Shown one piece after another: positions 26,611-36,858 of a DNA stretch of 64,000 bases. The position numbers and the translations under genes are program-made. Location of the stretch: NCBI GenBank assembly GCA_001636815.1, contig AZHD01000009.1, forward strand, positions 863,483 to 927,482, read 5' to 3'. The notes under the pieces are model-generated. The model was not told the origin of the DNA, did not search any database, and worked only from the letters and a program-made list of their open reading frames with translations. Source of the DNA: Niveomyces insectorum RCEF 264. Taxonomy: Eukaryota > Ascomycota > Sordariomycetes > Hypocreales > Cordycipitaceae. Position 1 is the stretch's first letter; every line of letters begins with the position of its first letter.

Positions 26611-26766
26611 ATAGGTCACCGCGAAGTACTACAACAAAAAACACAAGCCCATAGAATTCAAAGTTGGAGATTTGGTGGCACTGTCCACACAGAACATACG
26701 CCTCAAGGTCCCTCAAAAGAAGCTGCTAAATCTTAAGCATAGTATTTACCAACTCCCCTCCAAGGA
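26611..26766 (+). pseudogene. relic of Ty3/gypsy-type integrase C-terminus
   Basis: One frame from about 26621 reads KYYNKKHKP, IEFKVGDLVALST, QNIRLKVPQKKLLNL, then IYQLPSKEEV before a stop. The FKVGDLVALS-type segment followed by RLK-P-KKL and then Y-LP matches the C-terminal region of Ty3/gypsy (and Tf-like) integrases, just after the catalytic core. A stop codon lies a few codons upstream in the same frame, and the segment between KKLL and the Y-LP motif is shorter than usual, so an internal deletion is likely. No intact reverse transcriptase, RNase H or integrase core is visible nearby. This is a dead fragment. Confidence 0.65.
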
Positions 26767-27298
26767 GGAGGTAAGTTAGCGGCGCCCCATCTCCGCGCTC
26801 AAAGGATTGCTCGAGCTCGACGCACCGAGCAACAGAGCGCAACACCGCCTGAATGCTCCCGGCTATGAGAGCCGGTTGAGGCTCACACGGCCGCTTAGAC
26901 GCCACGCAAACAACACAGCGAGATGCTGGCCCAAGTTCACAGTGTAGCGCCCAGTGGGCGTTGGCGCCCTGGCATCGGCCCACGGCCCCTGAGGGAAGGC
27001 CCTTTGCCCCAGTTCGTCGTTGGCTGTCTTCCCGTCCTTGGAGGGCCCGCCTTCCATGGCCTCTCGTGCCATGGGGGCGCCGGGAGCCCGGCAGCTAGCA
27101 CGTTCCCGTAGTCAAAGCTGTTTGGAAGGCGATCGGCGCCGATGGCCTCGGGTGGCGCATTGTAGGCCGCGGCTGTCGTGGCCGGCGCCTTTGTAGTTTT
27201 GGCCAACGGGTTGACGGCTTTTCGTGCCCGCGGTGCCATTGTCCAAGAGAGTTGCGCGATAATGCCGTCACCTCAATTGTGGTGGAGGTTGAGTCCAT
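26726..27298 (-). pseudogene. degenerate coding-like segment, possibly retroelement gag
   Basis: GC-rich minus-strand sequence with two overlapping open frames that look like one broken reading. The first starts MAPRARKAVNPLAKTTK at 27239. The second contains RCVVCVASKRPCEP and SIQAVLRSVARCVELEQS, ending near 26726. The Cys-x2-Cys/Pro-Cys cluster followed by a leucine-rich helix recalls fungal gag-like proteins, but I cannot name a family. A shift of frame is needed around 26960-26990. It abuts the integrase relic in the opposite orientation, which suggests a rearranged or nested element. Confidence 0.35.
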
Positions 27299-27359
27299 AG
27301 CAGCTCACTGCCATGGGCGTGACAAACGCATCGACGTGAGAGATGCATAGGATGAAGGG

Positions 27360-28190
27360 AGAACAAGCATGAAGTAGAAAGAAGAGGAGGGAAGAAGAGC
27401 AGGGAAGAAAAGGAGGGAAGAAGAAGAAGGGATAGTGATACGAATCTAGACCAGAAAGTCAGGTAGATATAAAACGCACGTCAGTCAACGAAACGAGTTA
27501 TCGAATGACGCATGTGTCATAATGACTGACTTGTTGAACAACCACAATCGCAAAAACAAAGAGAGAACCGTGACATAGTAATGTAGAGTTCCACTTTGTT
27601 ATGTGCGTACCATACGTATTGCAAAAGGGGGAAACGGGTTTCCCCTTGATTCTCTCGACGGGCCGAAACCGACGGGATTCTGAACGGTGACAAGAGGAGA
27701 ACCTGAGAGGAAGCCTAATGAAATCAGAAGAGTTGCTTTCATGAGACTGCATGCGGGAGAAAGGCCTAGTGAAGCGGGAAGCATAAAAGTGATTGTGTGA
27801 GAGATTTCCGCTGCGCTCCATGTAGCATAAACCGGGCGTAATAATGCCTTGCTTTTACGTTCATCGCCTTCTTTGTCTCTTCCGGTCTGTCCGTCACTGG
27901 ATGAACAGTCCTGGCTGACTGTTTTTTGTTTGCCTTTTGGGTTGCTGTCGCCGTCACTTTACCGTGGTTGTAATCGGCCTCGTAGCATCTTGAGACTCTT
28001 TTATTGAGGACGGCAGACTCGTTGTGTTTGCCGGTTGTAGAAGAGAGTGACGCGATGAACTAGGAGAAAACATAAACTTAGTATAAACCTGTAGTGGGTA
28101 TATTGACGTAAAAAAACATATATATTGTGGTATTATTCCGGCGTGGCTCAACCGCCCCCATGCTGCTCCTGCTTTGGATTAGAAAATTGT
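27360..28190. other. purine-rich repeat and gene-free spacer
   Basis: A GGGAAGAAG-type purine tract occupies about 27360-27431. The rest, up to the stop of the RBR gene, has no domain-bearing frame. An atataaaacg TATA-like element at 27467 and the short frames around it could belong to a long terminal repeat of the nearby relic, but I could not find matching TG/CA ends. Confidence 0.35.
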
Positions 28191-30626
28191 TTAATCGAAT
28201 ATCATAAACCCCATCTGACCGTCTTCCATCTCGTCTTCCATCTCGTCTTCGTTGTCCGCGAGAGCCAGCTCGACAAAGTTGCGCACCCAGACCTCCATGT
28301 CGGCGTTCAACAGGTCGGCGGCGGCCCCTGGGTGGTGGCCGGGTCGCCCCCTTGCTGGCCCGTCCGCTGCCGCTGGTCCCCGTTGTCGTCCAACTACAAC
28401 GCCCGCCCGTCCACCACGTGCCACGACGGCACCNNNNNNNNNNGCCCACGACCGTGACCACCGACCCCGCCGTCGTCGGCCCAATGACGGGCTTCTGGGG
28501 CTGCCGGCCAACCCTCGCCTCCTCCTCCTCCTCCCCCTCCTCCTCTCCCTGCTCTGTCTCCTTGCCCTCGTCCCCGACCTCGCCCACGGCCGCGACCCAG
28601 CACAACACGTCCCCGACCCGGCGGCCCCCGTCCCCCCACATTGTTATCGTTGTCGAGGCGGAAATGATGGCCGCCGGGGCCCGGTACAGGCGCAGGCGCA
28701 GGCGCACGATCCACGGCGATGCGAAGGACAAGCGGCCCCTCGCGGGCCACGTCGACCTGCCGGACGGCGTCGCCCGCCGCCGGTGCCCGCCGGTCGCGGT
28801 TGGCCGCCCGTTGCCCTGGTTCTTGCCAGCGGCCGCGGACACGGCCACCACCCCCGCGGTGGGCCCGGTTACGGAAAACGCCCCCCTCCTCCTCCTCCTC
28901 CTCCTCGTCGTCCCAGCCCTCATCCTCGTCCTCATCCTCGTCCTCCTCGTCGTCGCTGTCCAAGTCCAACCCGCCGTGCACGCCGCCGCCCCCGGCTGCC
29001 GCCCGTGCGTCCGCCTCATCGCCGTCGCCAAACTCGAGCTCCCACAGCCGGTTGTGGCAGCTCGTCGTGGCGCCGTTGGGCGCGACGCCAAAATGCCGGT
29101 ACGGGTTCGTGGGCTCCAACCAGGCCGAGCACAGGTAGCAAAAGTGCGTGTTGCAGCGGAAGCAGATCATGTGGTTGCAGCCTCTGGTCTTCTGCGCGGG
29201 CGCCGCGCACGTCGGGCAGGGCGTCGTGTGCCGGGCGAGGTACGCGAGCGAGGCCTTGTCCTCGGCGGTGATCTCGCCGTTGGCCTTGCGCGGCGTGCAG
29301 AGGACAAAGTCGCCGTGCCACGAGAGGAAGCAGCGGCGGCAAAAGGCGAAGCCGCAGTCTTCGCAGATGCAGAGGCGGTCTTCGTCGTCGTTGTCGTCAT
29401 TGTCGTTGTCGTCGTCAGTGGCGGCAGCGGCGGCATCGTGGTGACTGTTGCCAGCAGCCCGCGGCTGGCCTTGTGCGTCCACGTCCGCATCATCCCCGTC
29501 TGAGTACGTGTCTGTGTCGCTCTCCTCCCCGCTTCCCAGCAAGCTGAGCCCCTGTGGCTTTTTTCTGCGCCTTTTGGACCGCGCGGCGCCGTTGCACCAG
29601 GCCCGCGGGCAGTAGATGGTGTTCTTGTCCGACTCGAGCTCCGTCTTGTACCTGAGGTCGATGTAGCGTTTCACGAGGCTCTCCTCGATGGGGATCTGGA
29701 GCAGCTCGCCGGGGCTGACGGACACCATTTTGGGCTTGCTGCGCGGCTTCTTGCTGTTGTTGCCGCCGCCGCCGGCCCCGACCCCGGCCCGCAGCGCTTC
29801 TTCGCGTTTTTTGGCGCAGTTGGGCTCGAGACATCGGATGGTGGCGAGGTCGCCTTCGCGGATGGCGTTGCTGTAAAAGTCCTGCAGGCAGGGGACGCAG
29901 AAAACGTGCCCGCAGACTTGCATGCTGTGGCACACGGCACCTTTTTTGGGGTCTAGGGCCGTCAGCATAAAAAAATGCTTTTGAAAAATAAAAAAATTTA
30001 ACAAAGTCATACATACCCAAACAAATCCCACACACAAAAGTCTCCCGGGCAAACGCGGCCTGCTTGGCTTTGCCGTCGTAGTCCAGGATGGCGACCTTGT
30101 GCTGCGTCGGTACGGCGAGGCACCCGCTGCTGTCCACCAGGCCGAAGACGTCGTCGGCGGCCTGCTGGACGTGGTCGACGTAGTGGAACACGACCGGCTC
30201 GTGGCCGAGTTCCTCCCACAGCCGGGGCCCGTCGTCTTCCAGGCGTTTCAACACGGCCCGCGGCAGCCACGGCAGGGACGCCGAGACCGCAAAGCGCGGC
30301 GGCCGCTCTTCCGGGTAACCGTCGGGCAGGGACACGGTCAGCCGTACCGAAGGGAGATACGTCAGAGCGTGGGTGTCGTCGTCTCTGTTTCTGTTTCCGT
30401 TTTCGGTTCCGTCGCCGTTGGCGCCGGCAGCCTCGTGGTTGTCCGCGGCCGGAAAGGCTACGGTCACCACCCGGGCCGGGTTCACCGGCACATCCAGCGA
30501 CACCGTGTACCGGTCGTTGTCGTCGACCACCATCTCGGGAAAGATCGCCGCCAGGGTGCTGAGCTCGACCGCCCGCTGGTCGTCGACGTCGACGTCGCCG
30601 GTATCTGTGGCTTCCATGGCCACCAT
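28191..30626 (-). CDS. RBR-type E3 ubiquitin ligase, RNF14/Itt1 family (interrupted by N gap)
   Basis: Exon 1 is 30017-30626 and exon 2 is 28191-29952. The intron 29953-30016 has GTATGT, CTGAC and CCTAG. An N-terminal RWD domain (about residues 10-150; LSTLAAIFPEM, LTVSLPDGYPEERPP) precedes RING1, which is split by the intron (FVCGICL, then VCGHVFCVPCLQDFY). The IBR follows (YCPRAWCNG, then CEDCGFAFCRRCFLSWHG), then RING2 (CPTCAAPAQKTRGCNHMICF, FCYLCSAWL). The Cys in RGCNHM is the expected thioester Cys of RBR ligases. RNF14/Itt1 proteins act on stalled or terminating ribosomes. A long Asp/Glu stretch and Gly/Arg repeats follow RING2. The C-terminus WVRNFVELALADNEDE fits the family but lies in a different frame from the pre-gap exon, so the 10-N gap cannot have its true length. 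The start could also be 30617. Confidence 0.85.
28434..28443. other. assembly gap of 10 N inside the RBR gene
   Basis: Ten N in a very GC-rich, Gly/Arg-repeat-coding part of the RBR gene. The frame used before the gap stops soon after it, while the conserved C-terminus is in another frame, so the gap size is arbitrary. Confidence 0.95.
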
Positions 30627-31511
30627 CCCGGCTGCCGGTGCTATTCTGTCGGCTGCGCCTCCCAGACAATCGAAAAAAATGCGGTAGACGGCATGAGGTA
30701 TGGGCTGTGATCGTTGTTTCAACGAAAGGTAGCGCCGTTACAGGGACGACGGGCAGAAGAGGCGAAAAGAAAAAAAAAGAAAAAAAAAGACCAAAACTGT
30801 CAGAATTCTTCCATTTTTTCTGCTGCCGTCAACCTTGAACTCTCCCCAAGAAATCAGCCGCTGCCTCTATCCTAAACCCTCTTTACACTCTCGTGTAGGT
30901 CTTTAACAAGAGTTGCGAGGATTTCGTCTTCTTTGTGGCGGACGTCGTCTTCGATGGAATGACCATCGCTGGAAAACGATGTTATCGCAACTGGGAAATG
31001 GTGACGGTTTGGGGCACGCCATAGCGTGTTCCCGTGACTCTTCCCGCCACAAAGCATTGTCTGACGAGTAAAACGGCGAGGAAGCCTGAACAGCCTGACA
31101 GGGGTCCCCGCCCCTTCTGCAACAGGCTACACAGGCCGCCTGATAGGCCACAAAAAGTGACCCCCAGGTACGTACCTCTAGGTACCCACCTCACCCGCAC
31201 CGGTTTTGCTCGTCTCCACTTGGGCTGTGCGTTTTCCTTGTCTCGGCTGGCCTCCCGCACAAATCACAGCCTCCTCACCCCCAGAGCTACGAACTCTCCT
31301 CCACGACCACCGACAGCCGCAGCACTGGCCCTGTTCGAGCTTGTTTTGGACGGGAACGAGACATCCAAGCCGAAGAACGGCAAAAATGGTCACGCATACG
31401 TCGCCTTGACCGTTTGTCTTTTGCGTCGTTTCGTCCGTCTTTTGGTCGTTTTGTCGTTTTGTCGTTTCGGTTTTCTTCGCCCGAACGTGTCCACGCGGGA
31501 TCACCCACATC
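30627..31511. promoter_or_regulatory. shared divergent promoter region
   Basis: The 885 bp between the starts of the RBR ligase (minus) and the HAM-2/Far11 gene (plus) must hold both promoters. No TATA box is obvious. The side near the plus-strand gene has repeated TTTTGTCGTTT pyrimidine-rich elements around 31425-31475. A near-palindromic GTACGTACCTCTAGGTACC lies at about 31169-31187. Confidence 0.5.
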
Positions 31512-34500
31512 ATGGGCGGCTTGTGGACGTCCGGCGGAGCGGCCGGTGATGAGCAGCCGCTTTCTGGGAGCGAGCCAGCTGCTGAAGGAACGGCGGAGGT
31601 CGACGCAGCAGGGCCGGAGATCCCGGTCTCCAGCGAAGACGCGAACTTGATCGACACCGGCGTCGACATCAGCAGCAGCAGCAGCAACAACAACAACCAC
31701 AGCGACACTGCGACCACGTCCCAACCCGTTTCCTCCTTTTTTTCGTCGTCTGCGTCCAACCCAGAGCCGTCGTTGCGCAACATGACCACCGGCGCCGGTG
31801 GCGGCAGCACCAGCAGCAACAGCGGGCTTGCCGGTGACTTCAGCTGGCCTCGGCAGCAACAGCAGCAACAGCAACAACAGCAGCAGCAGCAGCAGCAGCA
31901 GCCGCAAGAAACACAGGACTCGCTTTCGCTGTCGCAGCTGCGCCGGCTGGCCGCCGAGCTCCCCCGCAGCGAGCCGATCACCTACGACTTCACCTACGAG
32001 GACATGGGCTCGCTGGAAGAGGAGATTGACGAGTGGTTCTCGTACCAGATCTGGCAGTGGGTCCGGCTCAACTACGCGCAGGAGTACTTTGAGAGCCGGT
32101 GGGAGCGGCAGGTCGGCCGCGAGACGCCGTGGGACGCCGCCGACGCCGCGGCGCGCGAGCAGTTTGTGGCCGACCTGCTCACGTCGCTGGACTCGGGCAA
32201 GCACCGGCCCCGCGCCGAGGTCGTTGGCTGCCTCGTCTACATCTTGCTCGGCCGCTGGGGCGCCACGGCGGCCGGCCGGGGCCCGGACGTGAAGCGGGAC
32301 CCCTCGGCGCGGACGGTCGCCCGCCAGCAGCAGCTCGACGCCATGACGGCCGGGGCGGCCATTGTGGGCAAAGTGGGCGGCATTCCCATCTTGTGGAAAG
32401 CGCTGCGGCAAGCATTTGCGCCGTTTTGGTATGTTGTGCGGGTGTTCAAGTTTTATGGCGTTCTCTTGTCCTTTTTTTGTGTTTGATGCCAACGTCACAC
32501 GAGTCTTCTAACGCACAGGCCAGGGGACCCGGCGAGGTGCAGCAACTGCCGACGGGCATGTTCCAAGACGCGCAAGAAGAGCTGGCGAACTTGATGATTG
32601 TGTTTTACGTCTTGATCCAGGCCACGCTGAGCGAGCCTCTGGACATGGCTGCGTGCTACGTCAAGCTCGGTACGTTGCCCCCCTTCCGTTTCGTGTCTTG
32701 TATGAGGAGGACGCGGGCTATCGCATTCCTACAACTAACCGTTGCAAACGAACACAAGTGGCCCTCGAACCCCCCATTCCCGATTTTATGATGAACATGG
32801 CCGCCCGGCTGCGGTGGGACGACAACCCCGTCGTGCCGCAGTACCAGGTGTTCCTGCTCCTGTGGAAGGCGCTGCTGCTCGTCTTTGGCGGCACCCGCGA
32901 GCTGGTGGAAACGAAAAAGGCGACGGCCGAGTCGACGGCCGACGACGACAAGGAGAAGAACCTGATCATGGCGTCGCCGCTCGACTACCACGCGTTCCGG
33001 TCCGAGATCACGTCCAAGTACCCGGCCTACATCCCGCCGCAGCCCGTGCTGCCGCTCGAAGACGACAGCACGACGCTGCTGCCGCCGCCGCCCAACCACC
33101 CGCCGCGCAACAACGGCGCCAACGGCATCCTGCCGGGCCCGCCCAACGCCTACGGCGGCGCGTCCATTCTCAACCAGCCCGTGCACATTGCGACCCCGGC
33201 GCCCTCGCCCCCGCCGTCGCCGGCCGTGAGCGGCAAGGGCGGCAAGAAGCAGAACTACCAGACCAACCAAAATTTCCCCTTTTTCTACCCGCCGCTCGAC
33301 GCGACTAGCAACGGCGCCGGCGGCAAGGGGTCCGCCGCGCTGCAGGACGCGCTGGTCGGCCGCAAGTGGGAGGGCAGCGACGTGCCCTCGTCGATCCTCG
33401 AGGCCGGCGAGCTGTTCTCCAACCGCGTCCGCACGACGCGCGCCACGCGGCAGCTGTGGGAGGAGCGCGAGAAGTTTCTCAAGTTTGAGCGCGGCTGGGA
33501 CGCCGCCGAGGACCACGACAACAACGACGACGACGAGCTGATTGCGGACTTGGATCTGTCGTCGCTCACGCTGGCGGAGCGCGAGGAGCTCGGTCTCGTG
33601 CGGCCGAGCGAGCGCAGCCCGCCCGCCCAGACGGACGAGCCCGACGTGGACTACGGTCCGCGGCCAGACGAGGTCAACGAGCGGGTGAAGCAGCGGCTGC
33701 AGGCCCTGGAGACCTTTTATGTACGTATTATTGCCGCTTTCACAATTTTTTCTTTCTTTTCCCTCCCTTCTGACGTTCCAATCTACTGCAGAAAGAAGCG
33801 CTGCCTCACTTGCAGTCACTGGTTATCGTCCTACTAAAGGCAATCCTCGTGAACGTGGCCGTTCTCATGGCCCAGGCGCCGCCGGGCCAGCAACAGCATC
33901 CGGCCGCGACGGGCCCCAACAACAACCGCGGCAGCGACACGGCCGAGCCTTCGCCCGAAGAGATCGACTCTGCTAGGACTAGGGAGATCACGGCCAAGGC
34001 GGTTTCGGGCATTTTGCTCCTGTTGCTGAAATGGCTCAAAGTGTCGCGTACGTTGCAGTCTCTCTTTTTTTTTCTTTTTCTTTTTTTTTTTACCCCCGTG
34101 CAGACAAAGCTCTAACACTCTTTGCAGACGTTCTCAAGTTTGAGTACTTGACCCAGCTCCTGTTGGATTGCAACTACGTGCCGTTGCTGCTGAAGCTTTG
34201 GGCGCACCAGGATGTGCAGCAGTTGATCGATATCAAGAACGAGCGCATCGAGAGCAGGTGCGGATTTTTTATGCTTATTTCGAACATCCATGCTATCTAT
34301 GTCTTTCGATCCGTTTCTAACAACAGGTATGAAGCTTCTTTTACTTTTGCAACATCCGGGCCGGCGTGCCGGACGAAGACGACGCACCCGAGCCGGCTGA
34401 ACAAGAGGAGGACGACAGCGAAGACGACGCGGTGCCGCCGTCGATCAAGCGCCACCGGTCCCCCCCACGGGTGCCGGGCTCGGTGGGTAGTGCTGCTACG

Positions 34501-35175
34501 CCTGCCCTAACAACAGCAGCAGACGTAGCAGAAGCAGCAGACGGAGGAGGCGAAGAGCACGGCATGGGCAGCGGTCCGGCCGGCAGCACCAGCCACCAGG
34601 AGCTCGACGAGCAGGGGTACCCGCTCAGCGAGGACCCGGGCGTGCCGGCCGAGCCCATCACCGACTTCAACCGGCGCAACTTCTTCGCGCTCATCAACCT
34701 GCTGCGCGTCATGCAAAAGATCTGCAAAAACAAGGCGCACCGCAACCTGCTGCTGGTGCACTACAAGTCGTCCAACATCCTGCGCAAGATGCTCAAGGTG
34801 CCGCAGCCCGCGCTGCGGCTGTACACGCTCAAGCTGTTCAAGAACCAGGTGCCCTACTGCGGGCGCAAGTGGCGCCAGGGCAACATGCGCGTGATCACGG
34901 CGGTGTACCTGCACTGCCGGCCGGAGCTGCGGGACGAGTGGCTGGCGGGCTCGGACGTGGACGGCGACGTCGAGAACGCGCTGCCGCTGGAGCAGGCGCT
35001 GCGCAGCCTGACGCACTGGTTCAACGTGCGGCGGTACCCGGACAAGATGGCGCCCGAGGTGCGGACGGCGCTGCGGGAGGAGCACGATTTCTTCGTGCGG
35101 GAGCTGGAGAAGAAGGACTTCAACTGGGCGGAGCTGCAGGACGCGGAGAGCGTGCTGGGCGAGTGGGAAGGGTAG
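31512..35175 (+). CDS. ham-2: Far11/STRIP-type STRIPAK subunit (HAM-2 homologue)
   Basis: Six exons: 31512-32428, 32524-32669, 32759-33720, 33792-34047, 34128-34257 and 34335-35175. All phases agree, giving about 1083 residues. Two acceptors were chosen by phase and not as the first AG: GGCCAG at 32523 and TATGAAG at 34334. The N-terminal third is Ser/Asn-rich with about 17 Gln near residue 120. The N1221-type domain then begins (PITYDFTYEDMGSLEEEIDE, WQWVRLNYAQEYFESRW, MFQDAQEELANLM). The C-terminal DUF3402-type domain has FEYLTQLLLDCNYVPLLLKL, NFFALINLLRVMQKICKNK, KMLKVPQPALRLYTLKLFK and YLHCRPELRDEWLAG. Far11/STRIP proteins are scaffolds of the STRIPAK phosphatase-kinase complex at the nuclear envelope and ER. 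In Neurospora HAM-2 is needed for hyphal fusion. The linker between the domains is long and poorly conserved. Confidence 0.88.
31857..31905 (+). repeat. polyglutamine-coding tract in HAM-2 gene
   Basis: A mix of CAG and CAA codons encodes about 16-17 Gln between the Ser/Asn-rich leader and the conserved N1221-type domain. It is the second long Gln tract in a regulatory gene in this window. Confidence 0.85.
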
Positions 35176-35829
35176 GCGTGGGGAACAAAAAAAAAGAAAG
35201 AAGAAACAGGGAGAAAGGGGAGAGGAAAGGAAGAGCGGCCATTTCGCCCAGCATTTGTCCCAGCATTGCCTAGCATTTTTCTCAGAGCATCGTCCATTGA
35301 AAATTGGACCAAAAAAAGGGGTGAACGAATGAGAGGAAGCATCAAATCTGGGCGCTGCGCTGAAAAAAAAAGGCAGTTTGTATCAGTAACGACGCGCATA
35401 ATTAGCAAGTTGATACGACAATCTTATTATTGACATTGAAAAAAAAACCATCACTTTGCATAATTCAAATATGCAAACAGTTCGAGACCCCTTGATAACC
35501 AGTAAGTACACATTAGATTAGGAGTATAAAACATGCATCGGTGGTATTAACTTTCCCATTCTTCTGACTTTTCTTCCGAAATTTCAAGCATTAATAGAAA
35601 GCAGACGTCGGCAACTTTCCTGTTTTGACCCCTTCCCTTGTTTTGTTTTTTTCATCGTTTCTTAATTTATTAACCTTCGCATTACGACTTGCGTTTGTTT
35701 TCGTAAAAGCAAACGCCCACTCTCCGTTTTGACAGTCAACAGCCCTTAATACCAACGTCGTCGTGGGCAAACCGGGGCATTCCTTGGGATAACACCGTTT
35801 TGGCATTCGGACAAAGCCACCACCCTCGC
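35176..35829. other. convergent 3' spacer, no gene seen
   Basis: AT-rich spacer between the 3' ends of the HAM-2 gene (plus) and the MARVEL-like gene (minus). It should contain both polyadenylation regions. No domain-bearing frame is present. Confidence 0.6.
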
Positions 35830-36858
35830 TTAGTATTGCGCCTGCGGCTGGGCGTACGTGTTGGCAACGTTGCCAGCACCGCTGGGGTGCAACGGCACCG
35901 TGTCCGGATGGGGCGCCGGACGCAGGCCACCGCCGGCGCCGCCGGCAGCGCCCCCCGCCGTGTCGGTCGTACCGTAGCTGTCGCGCAGCTGCCCGGGCTG
36001 CGTGTGGGCCGGCAGCGTGTTGGGATTGGCCGTGGTGTTGTACCCACCTCCGCCACCGACACCAGTAACACCGCCGCCCTGCTGGCCTGCGTACCCGGCG
36101 TTGGGGTTGGCGGTGTTGGCGTAGCCGCCTCCTCCGTTGGCGTGGTGGCCGTTGACCCCGCCGTAGGTGCCGCCACCATTCTGTTGCTGTTGTTGTTGTT
36201 GGCGGCCGCGCCCAAAGAACTTCTTACCAACGCCCCCAGCACCGGCACCGGCGCCCACGGCCGCACCGCCGTTCTTCTGATGCCCGTCCGTGATGCCGTC
36301 GCCGCCGCCGTAGGCCGCGTTGCGCTTCTCGCGCCGGCGGTTGAGCATCATCAAGATCTCCAGGACGGCGGACAGCAGGAAGAACACGGCCGAGATGATG
36401 GCAAACGCGAGGCAGACCCGTTCGAGGCGGCACGCGAGGCTGAAGCGCGTGACCCGCTGCACGGCGCCCTGGGGGTCGGTCACGGTGTTGGCGTTGCCGT
36501 CGCCGGTGCCGTAGGGGGTGCGGACGTTGGCACCCGTGCAGCTGTGGCGGCCGCCGCGGTTGGCGGTGGCGATGTAGATGGAGGCGCCGATGAAGCAGAT
36601 GTCGAGGAAGACGGCAAAGGCGGTCGTGGCGATGAAGCCGCCGAGGAACCAGACGAGCAGGAGGCAGAACAGGGTGTAGAGGGCGGCGGCGACGGCGAGG
36701 CCCTCGACGGCGCGGACCCAGGTGGGCACGTGCAGGCTGCGGGAGCGGAGGGTATTGATAAAGTGGGCAAAGATGCCGAGGATGACGACGGACATGGCAA
36801 ACTCGAGGAAGCGCAGCAGGGTCTGAAAGGCCTTCAGACCGATGCTGAGGGGAGACAT
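35830..36858 (-). CDS. MARVEL-like four-helix membrane protein
   Basis: Single exon of 342 residues. The N-terminal half has four hydrophobic segments: about residues 10-32 (LRFLEFAMSVVILGIFAHF), 47-72 (AAALYTLFCLLLVWFLGG), 75-98 (TTAFAVFLDICFIGASIYIA) and 147-170 (LAFAIISAVFFLLSAVLEIL). The spacing and the Arg-Phe-Leu-Glu start of helix 1 fit fungal MARVEL-domain proteins. The C-terminal half is a Gly/Asn/Gln-rich hydrophilic tail (YGGVNGHHANGGGGYAN) with no fold I recognise. A role at the plasma membrane or in membrane apposition is expected for the family but is inference here. The start ATG at 36858 directly precedes the first helix. Confidence 0.75.
   Translation of the reverse strand: MSPLSIGLKAFQTLLRFLEFAMSVVILGIFAHFINTLRSRSLHVPTWVRAVEGLAVAAALYTLFCLLLVWFLGGFIATTAFAVFLDICFIGASIYIATANRGGRHSCTGANVRTPYGTGDGNANTVTDPQGAVQRVTRFSLACRLERVCLAFAIISAVFFLLSAVLEILMMLNRRREKRNAAYGGGDGITDGHQKNGGAAVGAGAGAGGVGKKFFGRGRQQQQQQQNGGGTYGGVNGHHANGGGGYANTANPNAGYAGQQGGGVTGVGGGGGYNTTANPNTLPAHTQPGQLRDSYGTTDTAGGAAGGAGGGLRPAPHPDTVPLHPSGAGNVANTYAQPQAQY

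Noticed and set aside
28252..29503. Long plus-strand frames opposite the RBR gene
   Set aside because: They are shadows of a GC-rich exon. The minus strand carries the RING/IBR cysteine pattern.
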